Positions 17,726-25,718 of a stretch of DNA of 64,000 nucleotides are shown piece after piece. Source of the DNA: Halomonas campaniensis (GTDB lineage Bacteria > Pseudomonadota > Gammaproteobacteria > Pseudomonadales > Halomonadaceae); NCBI RefSeq assembly GCF_014193375.1, contig NZ_JACHZF010000003.1, positions 1-64,000 on the forward strand, read 5' to 3'. The notes beneath the pieces were generated by a model, which was not told the DNA's origin, made no database searches, and was given only the letters and a program-made list of their open reading frames with translations. Within the stretch, counting starts at the first letter, position 1. Each line of letters begins with the position of its first letter. The translations under genes and the position numbers were made by a program.

Positions 17726-17743
17726 TGTGACACTTTGATGACA
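17726..17743 (-). promoter_or_regulatory. Pho box, start-distal
   Basis: Read on the minus strand: TGTCATCAAAGTGTCACA. The half-sites TGTCATC and TGTCACA lie 11 bases apart, closer to the PhoB consensus than the proximal copy. It is 51 bases upstream of the proximal box, about five helical turns, so PhoB dimers could bind on the same face. It is also 29 bases from the divergent hydroxylase start. Confidence 0.7.
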
Positions 17744-17771
17744 TCCACATCAAGTGGGAGGAGACAGCCGG

Positions 17772-18950
17772 ATGGATGACACCCTCGACGCGATCATCGT
17801 CGGCGGCGGCATGGTCGGCGCGGCCGTGGCGGCGGCGCTGGGCCAGGCCGGCATGGCGGTGGCGCTGGTGGAGGGCGGCAGGCCGCCCGAGCCGGTCGCC
17901 GACGACGCCCCCTTCGACCTGCGCATCTCCTCGCTGAACCTGGCCTCGCAGCGGCTGCTGGAGGCCGTGGGCGCCTGGGGCTTCATCCCTGAGGCACGCC
18001 GCTGCCCGTTCCGCCATATCGAGGCGAGCGACGAGACCGAACGGCGCCAGGTGCACTTCGGCGCCGCCGACCTGGGCCTGCCGGACTTCGGTCACTTCGT
18101 GGAGAATCGGGTGATCCGCCGCGCCCTGTGGCAGCGGCTGGCCGAACTGCCCGGCGTGGCGACCCACTGCCATGCCGGGCCGGTGGCCTGGCTGCCGGGG
18201 CGCCATCGCACGCTGCTGGAGCTGGACAGCGGCCGGCTGCTGGCCGCCCGGCTGGTGGTGGGCGCCGACGGGGCCGGCTCCCGCGTCCGCGCGCTGGCCG
18301 GCATCGCCACCCGCGACGAGGACCATGGCCTGCGGGCGCTGATCATCAACGTGCGCACCCGGCTGCCCCAGCAGGACGTCAGCTGGCAGCGCTTCACCCC
18401 CGGTGGGCCCCAGGCCATGCTGCCGCTGCCCGGCCACCACGCCTCGCTGGTGTGGTACGGCAGCCCGGAGGCCACCGCCGAGCGCGAGGCGCTGGACGAC
18501 GAGGCGCTGCGCCTGGCCATCGAACGGGCCTTCCCCGAGCGGCTGGGCGGCCTCGAGGCGGTGCTGGGGCGCGCCAGCTTCCCCATCCGGGGGCGTCACG
18601 CCGAGCGCTACGTGCGCCCGCGCCTGGCGCTGGTGGGCGATGCCGCCCACGTCATCAATCCGCTGGCCGGCCAGGGCCTGAACCTGGGGCTTCAGGATGC
18701 CGCGGAGCTGAGCGAGCGGGTGGTGGCGGCCTTTCGCGCGGGGCAGGACCCCGGGGGCCAGGGGCTGCTGGCCGGCTACGCCCGCGCGCGACGCCCCCAG
18801 ACCCTGGCGATGATCGCCGCCATGACGGCCTTCCACCGCGTCTTCACCGGGGCGGAGCCGCTGCGCCAGGCCGGCGCCGCCGGGCTGGCAGTGGCCGACC
18901 ACCTGGGCCCCGCCAAGCGCCAGGTGATGCGCCGCGCCCTGGGGCTGTAG
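17772..18950 (+). CDS. FAD-dependent UbiH/UbiF/VisC-family hydroxylase
   Basis: A 392-residue flavin monooxygenase of the ubiquinone biosynthesis group. It has the dinucleotide fold IIVGGGMVGAAVAAALGQ at 8-25, the DG motif VVGADGAGSRVR, and the second FAD motif GDAAHVINPLAGQGLNLGLQDA, the signature of UbiH/COQ6 proteins. Such enzymes hydroxylate the quinone ring using NAD(P)H and O2. Which ring position cannot be decided; the gene stands alone with no ubi partner, and UbiF-type is my first guess. ATG at 17772 follows GGGAGGAG by about 10 bases, preferred over the GTG at 17754. Confidence 0.88.
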   Translation: MDDTLDAIIVGGGMVGAAVAAALGQAGMAVALVEGGRPPEPVADDAPFDLRISSLNLASQRLLEAVGAWGFIPEARRCPFRHIEASDETERRQVHFGAADLGLPDFGHFVENRVIRRALWQRLAELPGVATHCHAGPVAWLPGRHRTLLELDSGRLLAARLVVGADGAGSRVRALAGIATRDEDHGLRALIINVRTRLPQQDVSWQRFTPGGPQAMLPLPGHHASLVWYGSPEATAEREALDDEALRLAIERAFPERLGGLEAVLGRASFPIRGRHAERYVRPRLALVGDAAHVINPLAGQGLNLGLQDAAELSERVVAAFRAGQDPGGQGLLAGYARARRPQTLAMIAAMTAFHRVFTGAEPLRQAGAAGLAVADHLGPAKRQVMRRALGL

Positions 18951-19018
18951 CGCACCCGGCACCCCGGGGAGGGCCCGCCGGTGCTACGCTTGAGCCATCG
19001 CTGACCCGGAGACGTTCC

Positions 19019-19696
19019 ATGTCCCTGCTGCTCCCCTTCCTGCGCCGCCCCGCCGCGGCCTGCCTGCTCGCCCTGCTGCTGCCGCTGCCCGCCCTGGCCC
19101 AGTCGCCCGACGCCGAGTGGCAGGCCTACGAGGCCGCCCTGGCCGACGGCGCCCGCCATGCCAATACCTGGCAGGTGGGCTGGACCACCTTCTATGCCGG
19201 CAGCCTGGCCCTGAACGCCTGGCAGGCCAGCGAGGCGAGCGACCGCGACGACCGCTACGACGCCCGCGTCGGCGTGGTGAAGTCGGCCCTCGCCCTGGGC
19301 GGCATGTTCCTCGACCGCCAGCCGCACCCCGCCGCCCTTCGCGAGCTCGAGGCCGCCGAGCGGGGCGATATCGAAGGCGCCCGGGCCCTGCTGGAGTCGG
19401 TCGCCGCCGAGGAGCGCCGGCGGCGCAGCCTGGAGGCCCGGCTCGGCTCGCTGGCGATCAATACCGCGGCGGGGCTGCTGATCGCCGTGGGCGACGGCCG
19501 CGAGCGCGACGGCGCCATCAACTTCGCCACCGGCATGCTGATCAGCGAGCTGCAGCTGCAGACCCAGCCGCGCCAGGCCACCGCCGCGGTGAACCGCTTC
19601 CAGCCGGTGCGGGTGTCGCTCGGCGACCTGCAGCTCGAGGGCGAGGTCGCCCTGCTGGTGGCACCGAACCAGCTGGGCGTGGCGCTGCGCTACTGA
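19019..19696 (+). CDS. Exported protein of unknown function
   Basis: A 225-residue protein with a clear Sec signal (RRPAAACLLALLLPLPALA, cleavage likely after residue 27). The mature part has predicted helices with an amphipathic EAAERGDIEGARALLESVAAEERRRR stretch and two glycine-rich hydrophobic segments (LGSLAINTAAGLLIAVGDG, INFATGMLISELQLQTQP) that may contact the membrane. I do not recognise the family. It follows the hydroxylase by 68 bases and precedes the znu region. The start is at 19019, with GGAGACGTTCC before it. Confidence 0.75.
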   Translation: MSLLLPFLRRPAAACLLALLLPLPALAQSPDAEWQAYEAALADGARHANTWQVGWTTFYAGSLALNAWQASEASDRDDRYDARVGVVKSALALGGMFLDRQPHPAALRELEAAERGDIEGARALLESVAAEERRRRSLEARLGSLAINTAAGLLIAVGDGRERDGAINFATGMLISELQLQTQPRQATAAVNRFQPVRVSLGDLQLEGEVALLVAPNQLGVALRY

Positions 19697-19738
19697 CCCG
19701 CCCGCGACGTGCTCGGGGGAGTGGTCAGCGGCCGCTTT

Positions 19739-19751
19739 GTTATGTTATAAC
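19739..19751. promoter_or_regulatory. Zur-box-like operator upstream of the znu operon
   Basis: GTTATGTTATAAC has inverted GTTAT and ATAAC arms around a 3-base centre, matching the core of the gammaproteobacterial Zur site (TGTTATAWTATAACA-like). TATAAC may double as the -10 element, so bound Zur would block transcription when zinc is ample. It lies 27 bases upstream of the small ORF that heads the znu genes. Confidence 0.6.
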
Positions 19752-19778
19752 CTCCGCCAGTTTTCGGAGGTCTTCCCC

Positions 19779-19928
19779 ATGGCACATCGCACGCACCGGC
19801 ATCGCCCGGAAGGGCCCTGCCATTTCTCCCTGATGTCGCTGGCCGCTACCCGCCGCCTGCTGCTGGTGGCCGCGCCCCTGGCGGGCCTGTGGCTGGCGGT
19901 CTCCTGGGCCGCCGGGTGGTGGTCCTGA
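19779..19928 (+). CDS. Small histidine-rich membrane peptide heading the znu operon
   Basis: A 49-residue ORF begins MAHRTHRHRPEGPCHFS (five His and one Cys within 16 residues) and continues into one hydrophobic helix (LLLVAAPLAGLWLAVSWAAGWW). GGAGG at 19766-19770 sits 8 bases before ATG. The TGA overlaps the znuC ATG (ATGA-type), so it is translated in register with the operon. CCTCCG at 19751-19756 can pair with CGGAGG at 19765-19770, hiding its ribosome site. A role in zinc sensing or delivery, or as a leader peptide for znuC, is inference; no family is known to me. Confidence 0.55.
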   Translation: MAHRTHRHRPEGPCHFSLMSLAATRRLLLVAAPLAGLWLAVSWAAGWWS

Positions 19929-20662
19929 TGTCGCGCCTGCAACTGCACGACCTGCAGCTGGCCCGCGGCGGCCGGACGATCCTGGAGCACCTGGATGGCC
20001 GCTTCATGGACGGCGCCATCACCGCGCTGATCGGCGCCAACGGCGCCGGCAAGAGCACCCTGATCTCGGCGATCATGGGCATGCTGGCCCCGGTGGCCGG
20101 CAGCGTGGAGTGCCAGGTGCCCAGGGAACGGCGCGCCTGGCTGCCCCAGCAGCTGGCCCTGGATCTCACCTTCCCGATGAGCGTGGAAGAGCTGATCATG
20201 ACCGGCACCTGGCCCAGCCACGGCGCGCTGAAGGGCTACTGTGCGGCCCACTACCGCCGCGGCCGCGAGATCATGGCGCGGCTGGGCATCTCCCACCTGG
20301 CCCACCGCCAGCTCGGCGAGCTCTCCGGCGGCCAGCGCCAGCGCGCCCTGCTCGGCCGCACCCTGATGCAGGAGGCCGAGCTGCTGCTGCTCGACGAACC
20401 GTTCGCCAACGTCGACATCGAGACGGTGGACGTGCTGATGGACGTGCTGCGCGACATGGCCCGACAGGGCGTCACCATCGTCGTGGTGCTCCACGACATG
20501 GAGCAGCTCTCGCGCCTGGCCGACGACGTGCTCTTCCTGGCCGGCGGCCACGGCCGCTGGGTCAGCCCCGACTCCTTGCTCGACCGCTACGCCGGCCAGC
20601 CGCCCCGGGCGCCGCGCCTGCCCCTGACCTTCCCGGATGCCCTCGATGCTGGAACTGCTTGA
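19928..20662 (+). CDS. znuC: Zinc ABC transporter ATP-binding protein ZnuC
   Basis: A 244-residue ABC ATPase: Walker A GANGAGKST at 36-44, Q-loop around LPQQLALDLTFPMSVEELIMTGTWP, signature LSGGQRQRALLGRTL, Walker B LLLLDEPFANVD and the switch His in VVLHDM. MSVEELIMTG is typical of metal-type transporters. It begins inside the stop of the small His-rich ORF and overlaps znuB. With ZnuB and ZnuA it forms a high-affinity zinc importer; the upstream Zur-like site supports zinc rather than manganese. Confidence 0.92.
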   Translation: MSRLQLHDLQLARGGRTILEHLDGRFMDGAITALIGANGAGKSTLISAIMGMLAPVAGSVECQVPRERRAWLPQQLALDLTFPMSVEELIMTGTWPSHGALKGYCAAHYRRGREIMARLGISHLAHRQLGELSGGQRQRALLGRTLMQEAELLLLDEPFANVDIETVDVLMDVLRDMARQGVTIVVVLHDMEQLSRLADDVLFLAGGHGRWVSPDSLLDRYAGQPPRAPRLPLTFPDALDAGTA

Positions 20663-21536
20663 CGCCTGGCTGCTCGCCCCCTTCGACTACGGCTTCATGA
20701 AGCGCGCCTTCGTGGCCGGCCTGGCGCTCTCCCTGGCCGCCCCGCCGCTGGGCGTGTTCCTGATGCTGCGCGGCATGAGCCTGATCGGCGACGCCATGGC
20801 CCACGCCATCCTGCCCGGCGTGGCGCTGGGCTTCCTGTTCGCCGGCTTCTCGCTGCCGATGATGAGCCTGGGCGGCATCCTCTCCGGGCTGCTGGTGGCG
20901 GTGCTCGCCGGCAGCGTGTCGCAGATGACCGGCCATCGCGAGGATTCCGCCATGGCCAGCTTCTTCCTGATCTCGCTGGCGGCGGGGGTGATGCTGGTGT
21001 CGCTGGGCGGCAGCAGCGTGGACCTCACCCACGTGCTGTTCGGCTCGATCCTCGCCGTGAACACCACCGCCCTGGTGCTGATCGCCGCCATCAGCAGCCT
21101 GATCGTGGTCATCCTGGCGGTGATCTTCCGCGCCCTGGTGGTGGAGTGCCTGGACCCGCTGTTCCTGCGCGGCCAGGGCGTCCACGGCGGGCTGGTGCAT
21201 GGCGCCTTCCTGGGGCTGGTGGTGCTCAACCTCACCGCCGGCTTCCAGACCCTGGGCACCCTGATGGCGGTGGGGCTGATGATGCTGCCGGCCACCACGG
21301 CACGCTTCTGGAGCAAGCGCCTCGAGGGGCTGATCGGCATCGCCGTGGGCATCGCCATGGTCGCCAGCACCGGCGGACTGCTGCTCTCCTACCACCTGAG
21401 CCTGCCGTCCGGCCCCGCGATCATCCTGCTGGCCGGCGCGGCCTACCTGCTCTCGGCCCTGCTCGGCCGACACCACAGCCTGCGCGAGCGCCTGCAGCGC
21501 CGCGCCGCGCCGCTGGGTGCTCCCGAATCCCACTGA
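20646..21536 (+). CDS. znuB: Zinc ABC transporter permease ZnuB
   Basis: An ABC-3 family permease of 296 residues with about eight membrane segments. It begins MLELLDAWLLAPFDYGFMKRAFVAGLALSLAAPPLGVFLMLRGMSLIGDAMAHAILPG, the family's coupling region (LIGDAMAHAILPGVALG). The start at 20646 is chosen from the conserved MLELL beginning; an ATG three codons upstream (20637) is equally open. It overlaps the end of znuC and precedes znuA by 38 bases. Confidence 0.92.
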   Translation: MLELLDAWLLAPFDYGFMKRAFVAGLALSLAAPPLGVFLMLRGMSLIGDAMAHAILPGVALGFLFAGFSLPMMSLGGILSGLLVAVLAGSVSQMTGHREDSAMASFFLISLAAGVMLVSLGGSSVDLTHVLFGSILAVNTTALVLIAAISSLIVVILAVIFRALVVECLDPLFLRGQGVHGGLVHGAFLGLVVLNLTAGFQTLGTLMAVGLMMLPATTARFWSKRLEGLIGIAVGIAMVASTGGLLLSYHLSLPSGPAIILLAGAAYLLSALLGRHHSLRERLQRRAAPLGAPESH

Positions 21537-21574
21537 ACTGGCCCTGCTTTACAAGACTCGAGGACCCCTGCCCC

Positions 21575-22624
21575 ATGCGCATCGTGAACGCCTCCGCCGC
21601 CCTGCTCGGCGTCTCCACCCTGCTGGCCCTGCCTGCCGCCTTCGCCGCCGAGCGCGTACAGGTGGTCACCAGCTTCAGCATCCTGGCCGACATGGTCGAG
21701 AACGTCGGCGGCGAGCACGTCGAGGTGACCTCCCTGGTCGGCCCCGACAGCGACGCCCATGTCTACTCGCCGCGCCCCACCGATGCCCGCGCCCTGGCCG
21801 AGGCCGACCTGGTGGTGTTCAACGGCCTGCAGTTCGAGGGCTGGATGGAGCGGCTGATCGACGCCAGCGACTATGCCGGGCCGCTGGTCGTCACCACCGC
21901 GGGCATCGACCGGGTGGCGGCGGCCCACGACGACCATGGCCATGACGAGCACGACGGCCACGACGGCCACGACGACCACGACGACCACGGCCATGACGAT
22001 CACGACGACCACGGCCATGAGGGACACGACCATGGCGACGACGACCCCCACGGCTGGCAGGACCTGGCCATGGGCCGCGTCTACGTGGCCAATATCCGCG
22101 ACGGCCTGATCGAGGCCGACCCGGACAACGCCCAGGCCTACACCGCCAACGCCGAGCGCTACATCAACGAGATCGACGCCACCGACGCCGAGATCCGCGA
22201 ACTGCTCGGCGAGATCCCCGCTTCCACCAGCGTGATCACCGGCCACGACTCCTTCGGCTACTTCGCCAGTGCCTACGGCCTGCGCTTCCTCTCCCCCCAG
22301 GGGCTCTCCACCGAGGCGGAGCCCAGTGCCGCCAACATGGCCCGACTGATCGACGTGATCCGCGAGCAGAACGTCCAGGCGCTGTTCCACGAGAACATGA
22401 CCAGCCCGGCGATCATCAACCAGCTCGCCGAGGAGACCGGCCTGCCCATCGCCGGCACCCTCTACGCCGACGCCCTGGCCGCGGAAGGCGAGGCCAGCAC
22501 CTGGCTCGGCATGATGCGCCACAACGCCCGGACCCTGCATGACGCCCTGGCCCAGCCGGGCCATGACGACCCTGGCCATGACGAAGACGACCACGACGAT
22601 CATGGCCACGGCCATAGCCACTGA
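21575..22624 (+). CDS. znuA: Periplasmic zinc-binding protein ZnuA
   Basis: A 349-residue cluster A-I solute-binding protein with signal peptide (cleavage after AAFAA, about residue 25). Zinc ligands fit H62 (DSDAHVYSP), H159 (DDPHGWQD), the His of TGHDSFGYFA and an Asp/Glu near the C-terminus. A long His/Asp-rich loop spans about residues 118-158, and a second His-rich tail ends the protein. Both are typical of zinc-specific ZnuA and are thought to capture zinc or sense periplasmic load. It closes the operon; a perfect hairpin follows. Confidence 0.93.
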   Translation: MRIVNASAALLGVSTLLALPAAFAAERVQVVTSFSILADMVENVGGEHVEVTSLVGPDSDAHVYSPRPTDARALAEADLVVFNGLQFEGWMERLIDASDYAGPLVVTTAGIDRVAAAHDDHGHDEHDGHDGHDDHDDHGHDDHDDHGHEGHDHGDDDPHGWQDLAMGRVYVANIRDGLIEADPDNAQAYTANAERYINEIDATDAEIRELLGEIPASTSVITGHDSFGYFASAYGLRFLSPQGLSTEAEPSAANMARLIDVIREQNVQALFHENMTSPAIINQLAEETGLPIAGTLYADALAAEGEASTWLGMMRHNARTLHDALAQPGHDDPGHDEDDHDDHGHGHSH

Positions 22625-22642
22625 ACGACCGGCCTGGCCAAC

Positions 22643-22676
22643 ACGTCAAGGGGCGCCTTCGGGCGCCCCTTGACGT
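22643..22676 (+). terminator. Rho-independent-like terminator after znuA
   Basis: ACGTCAAGGGGCGCC pairs with GGCGCCCCTTGACGT over 15 base pairs with a TTCG tetraloop, starting 19 bases after the znuA stop. The following tract (TTGCGTC) is only weakly T-rich. Confidence 0.75.
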
Positions 22677-22938
22677 TTGCGTCATTCGAGCTTCCGGCAC
22701 CCGCCCCTCTGGCCGCATATGTCGACTATTCGTCGAGATCATTAGCATGCTCGGCAATATAGCCGCACACATTGGCAGGAAATGCATAAAACCTGGCCCG
22801 ATCGATCAACCCCTCCCCGATCTTTGTTCCTACCATGGGGCCTGAGCGTCAGCTCGAAGCACGCTCCGAAGTACACAACAACGGTAGACAACATCGGTAC
22901 ACAACATCAGTACACAACAACAACGCAAAGGCCATTCC
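22677..22938 (+). other. Intergenic leader region of the acyl-CoA operon
   Basis: No gene is supported in this stretch. The only clear structure is a four-fold 13-base tandem repeat just before the solute-binding protein gene. No convincing sigma-70 promoter could be picked by eye. Confidence 0.5.
22871..22922 (+). repeat. Four tandem 13-base repeats in the leader of the solute-binding protein gene
   Basis: Four adjacent copies of consensus GTACACAACAWCR: GTACACAACAACG, GTAGACAACATCG, GTACACAACATCA, GTACACAACAACA. They end just before the ribosome site AAAGG (22927-22930) and the ATG at 22939. The last copy creates AACAACAACAACG, which contains the AAYAAYAA pattern bound by Hfq/Crc in pseudomonads. 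The repeats could be a regulator binding array or an A-rich translational control region. Confidence 0.8.
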
Positions 22939-24162
22939 ATGACCACAACCCGCCAGTTCGCCCTGGGCGCCCTCGCCGCCTCCGTCATGCTCGCCTCCCA
23001 CGCCGGGGCCGCCGACTTCACCGACAACGAGATCCGTATCGGCTACCTGGCCGACATGTCAGGCGTCTACCGCGACCCGATCGGCCCCCTGGGCCTGGAT
23101 GCCATCCAGATGGCCGTCGACGAGATGGGCGGCAACATCCAGGGCGCCGAGATCGTGCTGTTCAGCGCCGATGACCGCAACAGTGCCGACGTGGGCTCCA
23201 GCGTCGTGCGCGAGTGGATCGACCAGCAGAACGTCGACATGGTCACCGGCCTGGTGGCCTCTTCGGTCACCCTGGCCGCGGTCAAGCTGCTGGAAGAGGA
23301 GAACCGCCTGGGCCTGGTCAACGGCGCCGTCTCCTCCGGGGTCACCAACGAGAGCTGCGCGCCCAACCATATCCACTGGGTCTACGACACCTGGGCCATG
23401 TCCAACGGTACCGCCCGCGCCATCACCCAGGAGGGCAACCCCAACTGGTACCTGCTCAGCGCCGACTACTCCTTCGGCCACGCCCTGGAAGCCGACGTGG
23501 AGCGGGTCGTTGTCGAGAATGGCGGCACCATCGTCGGTAGCGCCCGCCACCCCTTCCCGAGCAACGATTTCTCGTCGTTCATGCTCCAGGCCCAGGCCTC
23601 CGGCGCCGATGTGATCGCCCTGAACAACGCCGGCTCCGACACCATCAACGCCATCACCACCGCCGGCGAGTTCGGCATCACCCAGGCGGGCCAGATCCTG
23701 GCCGGCATGGTGCTGTTCAGCACGGACGTGCGCAGTATCGGGCTCGATGCCGCCCAGGGCCTGCAGTTCACCACCGCCTGGTTCTACGACCGCGACGAGG
23801 AGTCCCGCGCCTGGGCCGAACGCTTCCGCGAGCGCACCGGCAGCATGCCCACCCAGGTCCATGCCGGCCTCTACTCCAGTACCCTCCACTACCTGCAGGC
23901 GCTCGATGCCGTCGGCACCGACGAGGCCCAGGCGGTACGCGAGCAGATGGCCGCGACCCCGGTCAACGACATCTTCACCACGGGCGGCTATATCCGCGAG
24001 GACGGCCGCATGGTGCATGACATGTACCTGGTGGAGGTGAAATCGCCGGAGGAAGCCGCCGACGAGGACGACCTGTTCAAGCTGGTGCGCACCATTCCCG
24101 CCGAGGAGGCCTTCCGTCCGCTCTCCGAGAGCCAGTGCCATCTGGTCAACAACGGCGCCTGA
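22939..24162 (+). CDS. ABC-type periplasmic solute-binding protein (Peripla_BP_6, Liv/urea type)
   Basis: A 407-residue type I binding protein: signal peptide MTTTRQFALGALAASVMLASHAGA, then IRIGYLADMSGVYRDPIGPLGLDAIQMAVDEMGGNIQGAEIVLFSADD, the normal first lobe of branched-chain amino acid or amide binding proteins. C-terminal SQCHLVNN holds a Cys which may pair with that of SGVTNESCAPNH. It heads a fatty/aromatic acyl-CoA operon with no permease or ATPase gene following, so the ligand is probably a carboxylate degraded by the downstream enzymes and the membrane parts are encoded elsewhere. The leader holds a 13-base tandem repeat. Confidence 0.88.
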   Translation: MTTTRQFALGALAASVMLASHAGAADFTDNEIRIGYLADMSGVYRDPIGPLGLDAIQMAVDEMGGNIQGAEIVLFSADDRNSADVGSSVVREWIDQQNVDMVTGLVASSVTLAAVKLLEEENRLGLVNGAVSSGVTNESCAPNHIHWVYDTWAMSNGTARAITQEGNPNWYLLSADYSFGHALEADVERVVVENGGTIVGSARHPFPSNDFSSFMLQAQASGADVIALNNAGSDTINAITTAGEFGITQAGQILAGMVLFSTDVRSIGLDAAQGLQFTTAWFYDRDEESRAWAERFRERTGSMPTQVHAGLYSSTLHYLQALDAVGTDEAQAVREQMAATPVNDIFTTGGYIREDGRMVHDMYLVEVKSPEEAADEDDLFKLVRTIPAEEAFRPLSESQCHLVNNGA

Positions 24163-24173
24163 GGGGGAACGAG

Positions 24174-25718
24174 ATGAGCCTCAATCCGAAGATCCAGCAG
24201 AACACCATCGGCGCGGCCCTCAACCGCAGCGCCCGCAAGCACGGCGGCAAGCTGGCACTGGCCTTCAACGACAGGGGCTGGTCCTACGCCGACCTCAACC
24301 GGGCGGTGAACCGGGTCGCCAACCGGTTGCTCGAGTCGGGCCTCGCTCCCGGGGACCGCCTGGCGGTCTACGGCAAGAACTCCGACGCCTACGTGATCGC
24401 CTGGCTGGCCGCGACCCGGGCCGGCCTGGTGCACGTGCCGGTGAACTACGCCCTGACCGCCGACGAACTCGGCTATATCCTCGAGCAGTCCGGCGCCACG
24501 GGCCTGCTCAGCGACCTCGGCCTGGCCGACACGGTGACCGCCGCCACTGAGGGCAGGGCGCTGGCACTGTCGGGCACCCTCCATGCGGGGCAGAGCGATG
24601 GCTTCGACGTGCTGGCCGCGGCCATGAGCGAGGGCGGCGAGGCCGAGCCGGAGGTGGCGGTGGAGGGCGCAAGCCTCGCCCAGCTGCTCTACACCTCCGG
24701 CACCACCGCCGCGCCCAAGGCGGCGATGATGACCCACCAGGCCCTGCTCGCCGAATACATGGCCTGCATGGTGGAACTCGACATCAAGGGCGACGAGCCG
24801 ATGCTGGCCGCCCTGCCGCTCTATCACTCCGCGCAGATGCACGTCTTCCTGATGCCGGCGCTGCTGCTGGGCGCACCGGTCCACCTGCGCGAGGCGCCGC
24901 TGCCCGACGACTGCCTGGCCCAGATCAGCCGCCAGGGCATCGCCTCCTTCTTCGCCCCGCCCACGGTGTGGATCAGCCTGCTGCGCCACCCCGACTTCGA
25001 GCGCTCCGACCTGAGCCGCCTGAAGAAGGCCTACTACGGTGCCTCCATCATGCCGGTGCCGGTGCTGGAGGAGCTTCGCCAGCGCATTCCCGGCGTGGGG
25101 CTCTACAACTGCTACGGCCAGAGCGAGATCGCTCCCCTGGCCACGGTGCTGCGCCCCGAGGAGCACGACGCCCGGCCGGCCTCGGCGGGCCGCCCGACCC
25201 TCACCGTGGAGACCCGCATCGTCGACGCCGAGATGAACGACGTGCCCACCGGGGAGCACGGCGAGATCGTCCACCGCTCGCCCCAGCTGCTCACCGGCTA
25301 CTGGGACAAGCCGGAGATGACCGAGGAGGCCTTCCTCGGCGGCTGGTTCCACTCCGGCGACGTGGGCTACGTCGACGAGGAGGGCTATCTCTTCATCGTC
25401 GACCGCATCAAGGACGTCATCAACACCGGCGGCGTGGTGGTGGCCAGCCGCGAGGTGGAGGAAGGGCTCTTCCAGCACCCCGCCGTCTCCGAGGTGGCGG
25501 TGATCGGCCTGCCCGACGAGAAGTGGATCGAGGCGATCACCGCCGTGGTGGTGCTCAAGGAGGGCGAGGAGGCCAGCGAGGAGGCGCTCATCGCCCACGC
25601 GAAGCGCGTCATGGCGCACTACAAGGTGCCCAAGCGGGTGCTATTCGCCGATGCCCTGCCCAAGAGCACCGCCGGCAAGATTCTCAAGCGACACCTGCGC
25701 AAGGAGCTGAACGCGTGA
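24174..25718 (+). CDS. AMP-dependent acyl-CoA synthetase
   Basis: A 514-residue adenylate-forming ligase that activates a carboxylic acid to acyl-CoA with ATP. Visible motifs: LLYTSGTTAAPKAAMMTH (P-loop A3), YNCYGQSEIAPLATV (A5), GGWFHSGDVGYVDEEGYLFIVDRIKDVINTGG (A7-A8 hinge) and PKSTAGKILKRHLRKEL with the catalytic lysine (A10). TAAPKAAM differs slightly from the usual TGxPKGV. It starts 11 bases after the binding protein (GGGGGAACGAG site) and overlaps the dehydrogenase by 4 bases. The substrate is unknown; a short or aromatic acid is as likely as a fatty acid. Confidence 0.9.
   Translation: MSLNPKIQQNTIGAALNRSARKHGGKLALAFNDRGWSYADLNRAVNRVANRLLESGLAPGDRLAVYGKNSDAYVIAWLAATRAGLVHVPVNYALTADELGYILEQSGATGLLSDLGLADTVTAATEGRALALSGTLHAGQSDGFDVLAAAMSEGGEAEPEVAVEGASLAQLLYTSGTTAAPKAAMMTHQALLAEYMACMVELDIKGDEPMLAALPLYHSAQMHVFLMPALLLGAPVHLREAPLPDDCLAQISRQGIASFFAPPTVWISLLRHPDFERSDLSRLKKAYYGASIMPVPVLEELRQRIPGVGLYNCYGQSEIAPLATVLRPEEHDARPASAGRPTLTVETRIVDAEMNDVPTGEHGEIVHRSPQLLTGYWDKPEMTEEAFLGGWFHSGDVGYVDEEGYLFIVDRIKDVINTGGVVVASREVEEGLFQHPAVSEVAVIGLPDEKWIEAITAVVVLKEGEEASEEALIAHAKRVMAHYKVPKRVLFADALPKSTAGKILKRHLRKELNA

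Noticed and set aside
21926..22060. Repetitive GACCACGACGACC-type DNA within znuA as a separate repeat element
   Set aside because: It encodes the His/Asp-rich metal loop usual for ZnuA and needs no other explanation.
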